In this document: positions 26,327 through 35,165 of the stretch, in pieces
Layout of the letters: each line of letters opens with the position of its first letter
How positions within the stretch are numbered: position 1 is the first letter of the stretch
From: Parabacteroides sp. ZJ-118
GTDB lineage: Bacteria > Bacteroidota > Bacteroidia > Bacteroidales > Tannerellaceae
Assembly: GCF_011038785.1 (NCBI RefSeq)
Contig: NZ_JAAKDT010000001.1
Location: 150,543-214,542, forward strand
DNA: 64,000 bases
Direction: 5' to 3'
Notes under the pieces: generated by a model
The model's input: the letters and a program-made list of their open reading frames with translations, nothing else
Told to the model about the DNA's origin: nothing
Database searches by the model: none
Program-made: the position numbers and the translations under genes

Positions 26327-26548
26327 TCACGGTTCGCCGAGCGACTCGATGATGGCCCGCACCATGGCAGGCGAATAGACTCGCTCGCCCTCGTGGTAGC
26401 CCAGCGATCGGAGTCGATCGGGCAGGCCGGGATAGAGCGCGATCCAGTGTTGCAACTTGCGGTGGGCCGATCGGGGATGCAGGTCGGGCAGGTAGACCTC
26501 GGCCAGCTCCATCCGCCCGTAAGCTCGTATCTTGAATGTCGTTTCCAT
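26327..26548 (-). CDS. DUF4248 family small protein
   Basis: A 73-residue protein starting METTFKIRAYGRMELAEVYLP. It has the DUF4248 pattern: GELA..Y.P..., a central tryptophan (LQHWI), RL..LGY..G.RVYSP..V..I...LGEP. The family is common in Bacteroidales next to HU-like genes and is probably a small helical DNA-binding or regulatory protein. It is divergent from the HU-like gene, with tandem 10-bp repeats between them. Function is not established. Confidence 0.85.
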   Translation of the reverse strand: METTFKIRAYGRMELAEVYLPDLHPRSAHRKLQHWIALYPGLPDRLRSLGYHEGERVYSPAMVRAIIESLGEP

Positions 26549-26600
26549 AGCCTAAAGGTAGTGATTTTCCGGCAAATATCCATCTTTTTTCAGAAAAAAA

Positions 26601-26630
26601 AGTCACCCGAAATCACCCGAAGTCACCCAA
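26601..26630. repeat. Three tandem 10-bp repeats between divergent DUF4248 and HU-like genes
   Basis: AGTCACCCGA, AATCACCCGA, AGTCACCCAA follow each other without gaps; a degenerate AGCGACAAAG follows. The period equals about one helical turn, so all copies present the same DNA face. Placement in a divergent promoter region suggests an operator, perhaps bound by one of the two flanking proteins. Confidence 0.75.
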
Positions 26631-26657
26631 AGCGACAAAGCCCCCCGACCCTCGTCG

Positions 26658-26665
26658 TACCTTTG
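26658..26665 (+). promoter_or_regulatory. -7 promoter element of the HU-like gene
   Basis: TACCTTTG, 25 bases before the ATG at 26690. No -33 box is evident; the tandem 10-bp repeats occupy that area (26601-26630). Confidence 0.55.
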
Positions 26666-26689
26666 CGTCAACATCAAAAAACAACCATT

Positions 26690-27148
26690 ATGATCCGTTA
26701 CAAGAAGTATCAAAACAAGAACGAGAAGAACACGGCAGCCTACAACAAGTGGTATGCCCGTGCCGTATGCGAGGAGACAGTAGACATCGCCGCCTTGGCC
26801 GAGCACATGTCTACCCACAACACCCCCTACTCCACCGGCGCCATCCACGGCATGCTGAAGGACATGGTGAACTGTATCAAGGAGCTGCTGATGGACGGCA
26901 AGAACGTGAAGATAGACGACCTGGGCATCTTCAGCGTGGGCATCCGCTCGAAGGGGGCCGCCACTCCGGAGGAGTTCTCCACGCAGGGCAACATCACCGG
27001 CGTACGCCTCCGCGCCCGCGCCACGGGCAACCTCTCCAGCAGCTCGCTCAAGCTGGCGGCCAAGCTCCGCGAGTACACCGAGTACTCGAACGGGGAGGCG
27101 CTACCGGGCGGCGACGAAGACGCGCCCGAGACTCCGGACGATGTCTAA
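26690..27148 (+). CDS. HU-like DNA-binding protein (HU-HIG family)
   Basis: A 152-residue protein from MIRYKKYQNKNEKNTAAYNKW. It has a HU/IHF fold with the middle segment LLMDGKNVKIDDLGIFSVGIRSKG typical of Bacteroidetes HU-HIG proteins, and an acidic C-terminal tail (GGDEDAPETPDDV). Such proteins bend or wrap DNA. The frame is open from 26393 but the ATG at 26690 follows a promoter element and the start fits the family. It lies upstream of the glucosaminidase gene by 50 bases, so they probably form one transcript. Confidence 0.88.
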   Translation: MIRYKKYQNKNEKNTAAYNKWYARAVCEETVDIAALAEHMSTHNTPYSTGAIHGMLKDMVNCIKELLMDGKNVKIDDLGIFSVGIRSKGAATPEEFSTQGNITGVRLRARATGNLSSSSLKLAAKLREYTEYSNGEALPGGDEDAPETPDDV

Positions 27149-27198
27149 GGGCCCGCGAATGGAGCATTGAAAAAACAGCGAATTGAAAATTAAGCGAC

Positions 27199-27711
27199 AT
27201 GGAGATTTCTACTTTTCTACGCGAATACGCCCCGCTGGCCCGGGAGGCCGGCCGGGCGTTCCGGATCCATCCGGTGGTGATCCTGGCCCAGGCGGCCCTC
27301 GAGAGCGGTTGGGGCGAGAGTACGCTCAGCCGGGAGTATCACAACTTTTTCGGCATCACGGCCTACGGCCCGCCCAACGCGTGGTGGACCGGCCGGTGGA
27401 CGGAGCTGTCGTCCCGCTCGCTGCGTTTCCGGGTCTACCCCGATGATACGTGCTCGTTCATGGACTACTGCCGCCTGCTTCGCTCGGCCTATCCCCGGGC
27501 GGCCGACATGAGCGCCAACCCTGCGGCCTTCGCCAAGGAGATCGCCTACAGCCCCTACATCAGCGAGGTGAACGGCGACAACCGGGAGGCTTATCGCAAG
27601 CTGATCGTCCAGCTTTGCCGGAAAATCAGCGAGCGACTATCAATCGTCAACCCAAAGGGCGGTCAGATGCCGCCTCTGTCATCAACTGTCAACAAAAATG
27701 AAATACCTTGA
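27199..27711 (+). CDS. GH73 glucosaminidase (FlgJ/LytD-like)
   Basis: A 170-residue single-domain endo-beta-N-acetylglucosaminidase. The catalytic glutamate is in AALESGWGES (Glu35), followed by NFFGI and the conserved YPRAA and YAT-like AYSPYISEV segments. It hydrolyses peptidoglycan glycan strands. There is no signal peptide, so release would need a holin-like route or lysis. In related Bacteroidales cassettes this slot usually carries an N-acetylmuramoyl-L-alanine amidase; here a glycosidase takes its place. This phage-lysin-like form supports a viral or satellite origin of the cassette. Confidence 0.88.
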   Translation: MEISTFLREYAPLAREAGRAFRIHPVVILAQAALESGWGESTLSREYHNFFGITAYGPPNAWWTGRWTELSSRSLRFRVYPDDTCSFMDYCRLLRSAYPRAADMSANPAAFAKEIAYSPYISEVNGDNREAYRKLIVQLCRKISERLSIVNPKGGQMPPLSSTVNKNEIP

Positions 27712-28003
27712 ACTCATCATCCGTTGCCTCACGGCGCTCCTCCGGGTCATCTTCCCGAAGCATCCCCCTGTTCCCGAAACGACAGACGCTACCGGCGCTG
27801 CTCCTGCTCCTGTTAGCCCTCCTCTCCCTCCTCATGCGGGAGACGGAGGTGACGCTGGCGGCGATCGGCGCCTCGCTGACGCTTTTCCGCCACCGCGATT
27901 CCCTGCCGCCCCGCCGCCCCCCGGGGCGGACTGGCTGGGCATCTCCGGCTACACCCTCCTGATAGCGGGATGCGCCGGGTGCCTCCTGAAGTACTGGGGT
28001 TGA
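27698..28003 (+). CDS. Small membrane protein, overlapped by a second membrane ORF
   Basis: A 101-residue frame with a hydrophobic start (MKYLELIIRCLTALLRVIF), a Pro/Ala-rich middle and a C-terminal membrane segment (LGISGYTLLIAGCAGCLL). A different frame (27708-27962, 84 residues) has two hydrophobic segments exactly where this one is Pro-rich. Either one is real, both are (a holin or spanin-like nested pair beside a lysin), or a single protein has been split by two frameshifts. It overlaps the glucosaminidase end by 14 bases and is closed by a strong terminator. No family recognised. Confidence 0.45.
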   Translation: MKYLELIIRCLTALLRVIFPKHPPVPETTDATGAAPAPVSPPLPPHAGDGGDAGGDRRLADAFPPPRFPAAPPPPGADWLGISGYTLLIAGCAGCLLKYWG

Positions 28004-28023
28004 GCGGTCCTCATACAAAGCGG

Positions 28024-28067
28024 GGGTGTACCCAATCGCCCCGATTGGATACACCCTTCTTTTTTTT
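28024..28067 (+). terminator. Intrinsic terminator ending the accessory cassette
   Basis: GGGTGTA/TACACCC with inner CCAATCG/CGATTGG, then TTCTTTTTTTT. It lies 20 bases from the convergent SusD stop and marks the right edge of the GC-rich cassette. Confidence 0.85.
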
Positions 28068-28086
28068 AAGTCCGCCCCGCGGGAAA

Positions 28087-29841
28087 TTACTTCCAAGGAC
28101 CGGGCTGCACCAGATACGGATTACCGTTCTCGTCGTTACCCATGGTCGAGATCTGCTGATCCGGAATCGGGAACATGGTCTTAGCCGCCGGCAAATAAGA
28201 GGCCGTGGAGAATTTAGCCAAGTAGCCCTTCTCGAAGTCCACATAGTCCTTGAGCGTCGCGGCCATATAATCGCCTCCCCAACGTTGCAAATCAAACCAA
28301 CGCTGACCTTCCATCGCCAACTCCAGCTTACGTTCCATGCGAACGGCCTTGATACAGGTGCTCTTGTCTGAGAAGGCCGCGTGAGAAGCGGGGTATTCGG
28401 CGATCTTGTAATGAGCCGCCGGCTTGCCATCTTTCTTGATGATATTCACGTCCAAACCCGCGCGGGCACGGATCTTGTTCACCTGAGACATCGCCTCCGC
28501 CAACTGGCCATCGTTGGCCAGACACTCCGCGTACATCAAGATGCAATCGCGCAAGCTCAAATATTGCAGATTCATCGCGGAACCCGGAGCCCAGCCTCCG
28601 CTGATTCCTCCGCTGGCCAAGCCCGCGTCTTCTTCCGCCTTTGAGTATACATGTTTCTTCGGCAGATAGATACCACCGTTCGCGGCGTCGCGTACCCATC
28701 CATTCTTAGGCTCGCCCCAATCCTTGTAGGGGATACCGAAACGTCCGATAGCGAAATCCAGGCGAGGATCCACCGCGATCTCCTCGTTATTCAAGGCAAT
28801 GGGATCCTCCGGGTTCGTACTGCTGTTGCGATAGGAAACCGGGTCGCCCGCGCGATACGAGTTATCCAACAAGGGCAGGCCGTTCGCGTCGACCTTGAAA
28901 GAGTTGGCCAACTCGCTGGAGGGCTGATAGAATCCGCAACAGCCTCCGGGATTGCCGGATCCGCCATGCGGATAGCACAGAGACATCCCTGAATTGCCGT
29001 TGTCGTTCGCGTCTACGGAGAACTGTATCGCGAAGATCGATTCTTTACCGTTGTCCCTGAACGAATCAAAGTTCGCGTTCATATCATTCTCCAGGCCGTA
29101 GGCCAATCCATTCGAAGTCTTGCCGTTCTCGATCACCTCTTTCAAAATAGGTTTCGCGGAAGCCATATCCCCTTTTTGCATCAGGATTTTCGCCTTCAAG
29201 GCTTTCGCCGCCCAGACATTGACACGGCCCACCATATCCTGGGTCTCCGGGAGTTTCGAGATCGCGTCGTCTATATCCGCGAGCACATTCTGATAAATGT
29301 CCTTGTCGTTATGCACCAACGGGTTGTTTTCCTCGATGGTCTCATCCACCCACGGGATCAGGGGGCCAAACACCTTGATACCCTCGAAATAGAACAGGGC
29401 GCGGAGAAATTTCAACTCGCCGACGCGGGTGTTCTTTACGTTCTCGGGCATATCCGTGACGTCCGGAATGATCTGCAATGTGTTATTCACACGCTTCGCT
29501 CCTTTATACACCCATTCCCATTTCTCATTCAGGTATCCGTTGGAAGGAAGCATATTGTACATTTCCAACGTGTTCAAGATGGACTGGTCGTTGCTGTCGG
29601 ATCCTTTGTTGGCATCGCCGCCGTACATTCCACCGAATGTCCAGTTGAAAACGGAAGCTCCCCAGCCATTCTCCGTCAAGTTCGCGTAAGCGTTCGTCAC
29701 CAGCAAGTCCACACCATTCGCATTTGTCAATGCCTCTTTATCAATCGCGCCTTGCGGAGCCTTATACAGGAAGTCTTCTCCGCAAGCCCCTAAAGTCAAT
29801 AAAGACGCGCAAGCCAATAAAGCTATATATTTTTGTCTCAT
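28087..29841 (-). CDS. SusD/RagB family nutrient-binding outer-membrane lipoprotein
   Basis: A 584-residue lipoprotein with LGAC lipobox (Cys20) then GEDFLYKAPQGAI, the usual SusD start. It has the N-terminal SusD-like domain and the C-terminal RagB/SusD domain with CLANDGQLAEAMSQVNKIRARAG and ELAMEGQRWFDLQRWG, the hallmark motif. SusD caps the SusC channel and binds glycan at the cell surface. The in-frame GTG at 29877 is an alternative; the ATG gives the correct signal peptide. It follows the SusC gene by about 40 bases. No glycoside hydrolase is adjacent, so the ligand is unknown. Confidence 0.95.
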   Translation of the reverse strand: MRQKYIALLACASLLTLGACGEDFLYKAPQGAIDKEALTNANGVDLLVTNAYANLTENGWGASVFNWTFGGMYGGDANKGSDSNDQSILNTLEMYNMLPSNGYLNEKWEWVYKGAKRVNNTLQIIPDVTDMPENVKNTRVGELKFLRALFYFEGIKVFGPLIPWVDETIEENNPLVHNDKDIYQNVLADIDDAISKLPETQDMVGRVNVWAAKALKAKILMQKGDMASAKPILKEVIENGKTSNGLAYGLENDMNANFDSFRDNGKESIFAIQFSVDANDNGNSGMSLCYPHGGSGNPGGCCGFYQPSSELANSFKVDANGLPLLDNSYRAGDPVSYRNSSTNPEDPIALNNEEIAVDPRLDFAIGRFGIPYKDWGEPKNGWVRDAANGGIYLPKKHVYSKAEEDAGLASGGISGGWAPGSAMNLQYLSLRDCILMYAECLANDGQLAEAMSQVNKIRARAGLDVNIIKKDGKPAAHYKIAEYPASHAAFSDKSTCIKAVRMERKLELAMEGQRWFDLQRWGGDYMAATLKDYVDFEKGYLAKFSTASYLPAAKTMFPIPDQQISTMGNDENGNPYLVQPGPWK

Positions 29842-29883
29842 AATTCTATGTTTTATTCTAGTTTTCATACGTCTCACTTTTTA

Positions 29884-32800
29884 TCAGAAAGCGAAATTCA
29901 CTCCAAACAACAATCTCAGCGTAGTCGGCCAACCACCCATATCGATACCGCGTCTCAAGTCCGCTCCATTGCCCTCGCCTACATCCGCGTTCGTAAACTC
30001 CGGATCCAAACCGCTATATCCGCTAATCGTCAACAGGTTCTCCGCCTGTATATACACGCGCAGATTAGAGATAGTGGCTTTTTGCAACAAAGCTTTCGGG
30101 AAGGTATAGCCCAATACCACGTTCTTCAATCGCAAGAACGAGCCGTCCTCTACGTAGTAGGAGCTGGGAACCGCGCCACTCCAAGAGTCCTTCGAGTCAA
30201 GGATCGGCAATATCGCCTTCGAGTTATCCGCGCCCGGCCTCCACGACAAATCTCTCATACGAGTAGAACGGTTTCCGCCGAACAACGGGAAATCCGTAAA
30301 GTACTTCGTGTTATTGAATATGTCATTTCCGATCGTGGAATACCAGAACATCGTGAAGTCCCAGTTCTTCCAGGTAAGGGAGGCGTTCAAGCTCAAGATC
30401 AAGTCCGGATGAGGGCTGCCGATGAACGTACGGTCCTCGCCGTTCACTTTACCATCGTTGTTGCGATCCTCGAACTTGAACTTACCGACCATCTGCTCCG
30501 GCTTCAACTCTTCCTTGCTGCTTATACCGTAAGGCAGCGGTGAGTTCTTGACATCCTCGGCAGATTCGTAGAAACCGATTATATTGTAGCCGAAGAAGGA
30601 GGATATCGGTTGTCCTTTCGTCGTGCGGGTGACATGTTCGCCCTCAAAACGAGCGCCGGCCTTGCCGATAAAGAAATCGTCCGTATCGGACAGCTTCAAG
30701 ACCTCATTCTTGTAGGCGGAAGCATTCAGGCCGATATCCCATCCCCAATCGCCTTTGGAATCTCTGTAATTGAACGTCAGGTCCCAACCGGTATTCTTCA
30801 TGTCGCCATAATTCAGATAGGGCTTGCCGATCTCGCTACTTGCCAATCCTGAATAGGCCGCCTCGATCAACATATCCGAGGTCTTCTTGTAGTACCACTC
30901 AAAGCCTAATCCGAACTTTCCATTCAGGAAACTGGCATCAAGGCCGACATTCGTCATCTCCGTGGCCTCCCATTTCGTATCCTCGTTACCATATTTGCTC
31001 AGACGGAATCCGACCATCGAACCGGAGTTGGAGGCGCCCAGGTCATAGTTCGTGATTGTCGGGTTCGTAGCGTACTCAAACGCGTAGTTCGTCTTACGGC
31101 TCATCTCGGAGTTACCGGTTTGTCCATATCCCACACGCAACTTCAGGTCGTCCAACCAATCCTTGGTGTCTTTCATGAACGACTCCTGCGAGATACGCCA
31201 TCCCAAAGATACGGAGGGGAACACACCGTAACGATTCGCCTCGGAGAAACGCGACACGCCATCACGGCGCACGATACCCGTAACCAAGTATTTGTCAGCG
31301 AAAGAATAATCCACACGCGCGAACATTCCGAACAGGGCGAACTCTCCATTGTATGCCGACTCAGCCCTACGACGCGCGTCGTTCTCTCCCATATTCAACA
31401 CCCATGTATTCGTGTTGTCTTCCATCAGGTAGCCGAAACGCTGCCCCGTCATGCTGCGTCCTATACCGTCGCGGATGGCCTCTGTACCCAACAGGACATT
31501 CAACTTATGCACGTCGTTGAAGACCGCGTTGTACGTCAACGTATTCGTCCAGACCCAACGGAAATTGAAGCCGGATGCCTCCTCCAGGTTATTGGTTCCG
31601 GGGCTCTCGGAGAACTCCAGGTTTTTCTTGCTCATACGATACGAATAATTGTTCGTATAGTCCAGACCGAAGTTCGTGCGGAATGTCAAGCCTTTGTATA
31701 AATCGGCCTCAGCCCACAAGTTACCGAAGACACGGCTGTTGGTCCAATAATTGTCCCTGTTCCTTTCTTGACGCGCCACGGGATTCTCGAAGTTACCGGT
31801 ACCTGTTATCTTTGAGCCCGCGTAGTTGCCTCGTTCATCGCGTACGGGAACCCAAGGAGAGGCTCTGTACGTCCAGGAATACGCACTCGACTCCGCGGCG
31901 GAAGCCTGCAAGCCATTGTCCTTGGAAAACGCGTAGGTCATATTCTCTCCCGCACGTAACCAGGGGCGAATGTTGAACGTTGTATTCGCGCGTACTTGAT
32001 ACCGCTGGTAGTACGAATCTATAACCGTACCGTCTTGCTTGAAATAGTTCGCGCTTACGTTGTAGGTTCCCTTCTCCGTACCTCCGGACAAGCCGACCTG
32101 ATGGTTTTGCATCAAAGCCGTACGATCGATGGCGTCCCACCAATCCGTATCCGAGAAAGGTACGATCTGGTTGTCGGGGAAGCTGTAATCATCCATGCTG
32201 ATATTCTGGCTGCCTTGCGCTCCGTTTGTTGTCAGATAATTCGGGATGGTTGGCTTCGGCCCCTTTCCGAACTGGGGATGTTCGGGGACCTCATCTACGC
32301 CGCGGATCGTATAAGAGTTCTGCTGCGACTCCCATTCCAATGCCAAACGATCCGCGGAGTTCAGCACGTCGTACTTCTTTGTCGTTTTTTGCATACCGAT
32401 GTAACCGTCGTAGGTAACTTTCGGCTGTCCGGATTTAGTTCCTTTCTTCGTCGTTATCAAGATAACGCCATTGGCCGCCTGCGCGCCATAGATAGCCGCG
32501 GCAGAGGCATCCTTCAATACCTGCATGCTCTCGATGTCGTTCGGGTTCAAGCTACTCATGTTCTGATTACGAGTAGAGACACCATCGATCACGTACAAGG
32601 GGCCATTGTCATTCACTGAGTTAATGCCTCGGATACGGACCATCGTGGCCGAACCCGGTGAACCGGATTGCCCCACATACACACCGGCTGCCTTACCCTG
32701 CAATTGCTGAGCCGCGGAAGATCCCGAAGAGGCCAGCAGCTCTTTCGTATCGACTACCGCCACGGATCCGGTGATGTCCTTCTTCTGCTGCGTGCCATAA

Positions 32801-33180
32801 CCTACCACTACGACCTCGTCAAGGTTCTGGGTATCTTCTTTCAAGGTAACATTCACCACGCTACCCGAAGCGGGAATTTGCTGAGAGACATAACCAATGT
32901 AGGAAACGACTAAAATGGAGTTGGGCTCCACTTCCAAGGAATACTTACCGTCGAGGTCGGTAATCGTACCGTTTGTAGTACCTTTCACTACAACATTCAC
33001 ACCCAAAAGGGGCTCACCCTTCGCGTCAGTCACCGTACCGGTAACTTTCTTTGCCTGCTGGGTAATGGACACTTGCGCATTAGATGCGTGGATGGTCGGA
33101 GTTACACCCGCGCCGATCATAAGGAAACAAAGTGCCAAGCCCAGCCTGCCTTTAACAGAAGCTAACTTTTTGTTCATCAT
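29884..33180 (-). CDS. SusC/RagA family TonB-dependent outer-membrane transporter
   Basis: A roughly 1098-residue protein from MMNKKLASVKGRLGL. It has a signal peptide, an N-terminal carboxypeptidase D regulatory-like domain (VTGTVTDAKGEPLLGVNVVVKGT), the TonB box region (LDEVVVVGYGTQ), a plug with the SusC signature SGSPGSATMVRIRGINS, and a 22-strand barrel ending in LLFGVNFAF. It imports glycan oligomers with the SusD partner. There is no FecR/anti-sigma extension, so control is not by an adjacent ECF sigma. An upstream in-frame ATG lies at 33201. Confidence 0.95.
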   Translation of the reverse strand: MMNKKLASVKGRLGLALCFLMIGAGVTPTIHASNAQVSITQQAKKVTGTVTDAKGEPLLGVNVVVKGTTNGTITDLDGKYSLEVEPNSILVVSYIGYVSQQIPASGSVVNVTLKEDTQNLDEVVVVGYGTQQKKDITGSVAVVDTKELLASSGSSAAQQLQGKAAGVYVGQSGSPGSATMVRIRGINSVNDNGPLYVIDGVSTRNQNMSSLNPNDIESMQVLKDASAAAIYGAQAANGVILITTKKGTKSGQPKVTYDGYIGMQKTTKKYDVLNSADRLALEWESQQNSYTIRGVDEVPEHPQFGKGPKPTIPNYLTTNGAQGSQNISMDDYSFPDNQIVPFSDTDWWDAIDRTALMQNHQVGLSGGTEKGTYNVSANYFKQDGTVIDSYYQRYQVRANTTFNIRPWLRAGENMTYAFSKDNGLQASAAESSAYSWTYRASPWVPVRDERGNYAGSKITGTGNFENPVARQERNRDNYWTNSRVFGNLWAEADLYKGLTFRTNFGLDYTNNYSYRMSKKNLEFSESPGTNNLEEASGFNFRWVWTNTLTYNAVFNDVHKLNVLLGTEAIRDGIGRSMTGQRFGYLMEDNTNTWVLNMGENDARRRAESAYNGEFALFGMFARVDYSFADKYLVTGIVRRDGVSRFSEANRYGVFPSVSLGWRISQESFMKDTKDWLDDLKLRVGYGQTGNSEMSRKTNYAFEYATNPTITNYDLGASNSGSMVGFRLSKYGNEDTKWEATEMTNVGLDASFLNGKFGLGFEWYYKKTSDMLIEAAYSGLASSEIGKPYLNYGDMKNTGWDLTFNYRDSKGDWGWDIGLNASAYKNEVLKLSDTDDFFIGKAGARFEGEHVTRTTKGQPISSFFGYNIIGFYESAEDVKNSPLPYGISSKEELKPEQMVGKFKFEDRNNDGKVNGEDRTFIGSPHPDLILSLNASLTWKNWDFTMFWYSTIGNDIFNNTKYFTDFPLFGGNRSTRMRDLSWRPGADNSKAILPILDSKDSWSGAVPSSYYVEDGSFLRLKNVVLGYTFPKALLQKATISNLRVYIQAENLLTISGYSGLDPEFTNADVGEGNGADLRRGIDMGGWPTTLRLLFGVNFAF

Positions 33181-33235
33181 AACACAAAAATAGGTTAACA
33201 TTAAACATTCGTACCCACTCTTCGGATACCCGGGG

Positions 33236-33265
33236 CAAATGTAACGTATTATTTTTAAAAAACAA
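33236..33265 (-). promoter_or_regulatory. Promoter of the SusC-SusD pair
   Basis: Minus strand TTG (33265-33263), 19-base spacer, TACATTTG (33243-33236). It lies 56 bases before the ATG at 33180. Confidence 0.7.
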
Positions 33266-33285
33266 CGGTATGCCGCTTTTTTTTA

Positions 33286-33322
33286 CAAAACAAAAGAGGA
33301 TGCCCCTGCATGGACATCCTCT
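33286..33322 (-). terminator. Intrinsic terminator after the phosphofructokinase gene
   Basis: AGAGGATG (33295-33302) pairs with CATCCTCT (33315-33322); the minus strand continues TTTTGTTTT. It separates the kinase gene from the SusC promoter. Confidence 0.75.
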
Positions 33323-33357
33323 TCCGGCTGATTTATTATAAGGTGTATCCGTCTGTA

Positions 33358-35001
33358 TCAAGCTTGCTCCAACTGCAACGTCTTGGTCGGCTGGTCGCAA
33401 ACCTCCGTCGGGCCGAAGTACTGGATCGGGCCGGGGTATACGTAGCTGGTCGTCAAGGCCCACTCGTCGCGGTTGGCGGCGAATGCCTTGAAAGGAGCGC
33501 CGTCAAGCTTGACCAATGCCTTCTGGATAACCGGCTTCATCTCGCCATGACGTTTTTCCATGTTCATCATCATCGTAACAGGAATACCGCCGGCGATCCA
33601 TTGATCCGCGGGAGCGGTCGTGTTACGTACGGACGACATATAACCGGTCTTGCCGGCGGCGATCAGGCAGGATGCCGTGTAACCCAAGGAGTAGCAGTAG
33701 TCCGCGTCGTAGTTGGACGGGGCGGCGCAACGGCCCTCGTAACCGAAGAAGTGGTGCTGGGCGGCGAACTTGCCCGCGTACTTGCCGGCGGCTTTCCACT
33801 CGGCCAGCTTCTTGCCCACCATCTCGGACAACAGCTTCTCGGTCTCGATCAAAGAGACCTGTACGTTTCCGTGCGGGTCGCGGTCCAAAGACAACTGACG
33901 CGCTACGCCCTCCGGAAGCGAGGCGTACAGATCGGAGTTCTCCTTCGTCAGCTTGCTGATGATATAGGCGCGCTGCTCGCTCTTCTTGATCATCTTGAAC
34001 TCGGCGTCGTGCTTGGCCAGGAAGTCGTTCAACTCGGCGATCAGGCGTTTCATGGCGGGGACGAACTCGATCAAGCCCTCCGGGATCAATACCGTACCGA
34101 AGTTGTGACCCTCGGCGGCGCGCTTGGCTACGATACCGGCCACGTAGGTGACGATATCGTCCAAAGACATGTTCTTCTCCTCGACCTCCTCGGAGATGAT
34201 ACAGACGTTCGGTTGCGTCTGCAAGGCGCACTCCAAGGCGATATGGGAGGCGGAGCGACCCATCAACTTGATGAAGTGCCAGTATTTCTGGGCGGAGTTG
34301 CAATCGCGCTGGATGTTGCCGATTACCTCGGAGTAGACCTTGCAGGCCGTGTCGAAACCGAAGGAGGTCTCGATCTGGGCGTTCTTCAAGTCGCCGTCGA
34401 TCGTCTTCGGGCAACCGATCACCTGTACGCCGGCGCCGATCGCCTTGTAATACTCGGCCAATACGCAGGCGTTCGTGTTGGAATCGTCACCGCCGATGAT
34501 AACCAAGGCCTTGATGTCGAGTGCTTTCAAGATCTGAAGGCCTTTGTCGAATTGCTCTTTCGTCTCTAATTTCGTACGGCCGGAACCGATCATGTCGAAG
34601 CCGCCCGTGTTACGGTACTCGTCGATAATATCGGCTGTCAGTTCCATGTATTTATGATCGATCAAACCGCCCGGGCCCAAGATGAATCCATACAGACGAG
34701 AATCGGCATGGTGGGCCTTGATACCGTCGAACAGACCGGCGATCACGTTGTGACCACCGGGGGCCTGACCACCGGAAAGGATCACACCTACGTTCATGGC
34801 GGGCATAGCCTTCGCCTCGTTACTCTTCTCGAACGTAACGATCGGCATTCCGTAGGTGTTCGGGAACAATTTCTTGATTTCTTCCTGATCGGCTACTGAT
34901 TGTGTATACTCGCCGTCAACGGCTTTCACTGCACCTTTCAACGCAGCGGGTACCTTCGGTTGGTAAGCTGCTCTCGCGATTTGTAATGCACTCTTTGTCA
35001 T
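33358..35001 (-). CDS. pfp: Pyrophosphate-dependent 6-phosphofructokinase
   Basis: A 547-residue long-form PFK. The glycine-rich start [12 protein letters not shown] binds the phosphoryl donor. GGDDSNTNA carries Asp where ATP enzymes have Gly (GGDGS), the accepted mark of PPi use, and PKTIDGDL carries the catalytic Asp. It interconverts fructose 6-phosphate and fructose 1,6-bisphosphate reversibly using PPi, replacing or backing up the ATP form. It resembles the long plant/Borrelia PFP type in length. It is monocistronic, with a terminator after it. Confidence 0.93.
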   Translation of the reverse strand: MTKSALQIARAAYQPKVPAALKGAVKAVDGEYTQSVADQEEIKKLFPNTYGMPIVTFEKSNEAKAMPAMNVGVILSGGQAPGGHNVIAGLFDGIKAHHADSRLYGFILGPGGLIDHKYMELTADIIDEYRNTGGFDMIGSGRTKLETKEQFDKGLQILKALDIKALVIIGGDDSNTNACVLAEYYKAIGAGVQVIGCPKTIDGDLKNAQIETSFGFDTACKVYSEVIGNIQRDCNSAQKYWHFIKLMGRSASHIALECALQTQPNVCIISEEVEEKNMSLDDIVTYVAGIVAKRAAEGHNFGTVLIPEGLIEFVPAMKRLIAELNDFLAKHDAEFKMIKKSEQRAYIISKLTKENSDLYASLPEGVARQLSLDRDPHGNVQVSLIETEKLLSEMVGKKLAEWKAAGKYAGKFAAQHHFFGYEGRCAAPSNYDADYCYSLGYTASCLIAAGKTGYMSSVRNTTAPADQWIAGGIPVTMMMNMEKRHGEMKPVIQKALVKLDGAPFKAFAANRDEWALTTSYVYPGPIQYFGPTEVCDQPTKTLQLEQA

Positions 35002-35114
35002 TTCTCAGTTGATTTATTTAGAAATTATTTGATACGTACTCAAAAGCGGTGCAAATATACGGAAAAAAATCCGGAAGAGAGAACTACATGCTTCCGCGTT
35101 TCATTTTTTATTCG

Positions 35115-35122
35115 TAGCTTTG
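35115..35122 (+). promoter_or_regulatory. -7 element of the thioredoxin-like gene
   Basis: TAGCTTTG, 44 bases before the ATG at 35166. Confidence 0.5.
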
Positions 35123-35165
35123 CGAAGTTTATATCTCATATACATTACTTAATACACACTGCGAA

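Noticed and set aside
29842..29877. GTG start 12 codons upstream in the SusD frame
   Set aside because: It adds a basic stretch before a normal lipoprotein signal peptide that begins at 29841.
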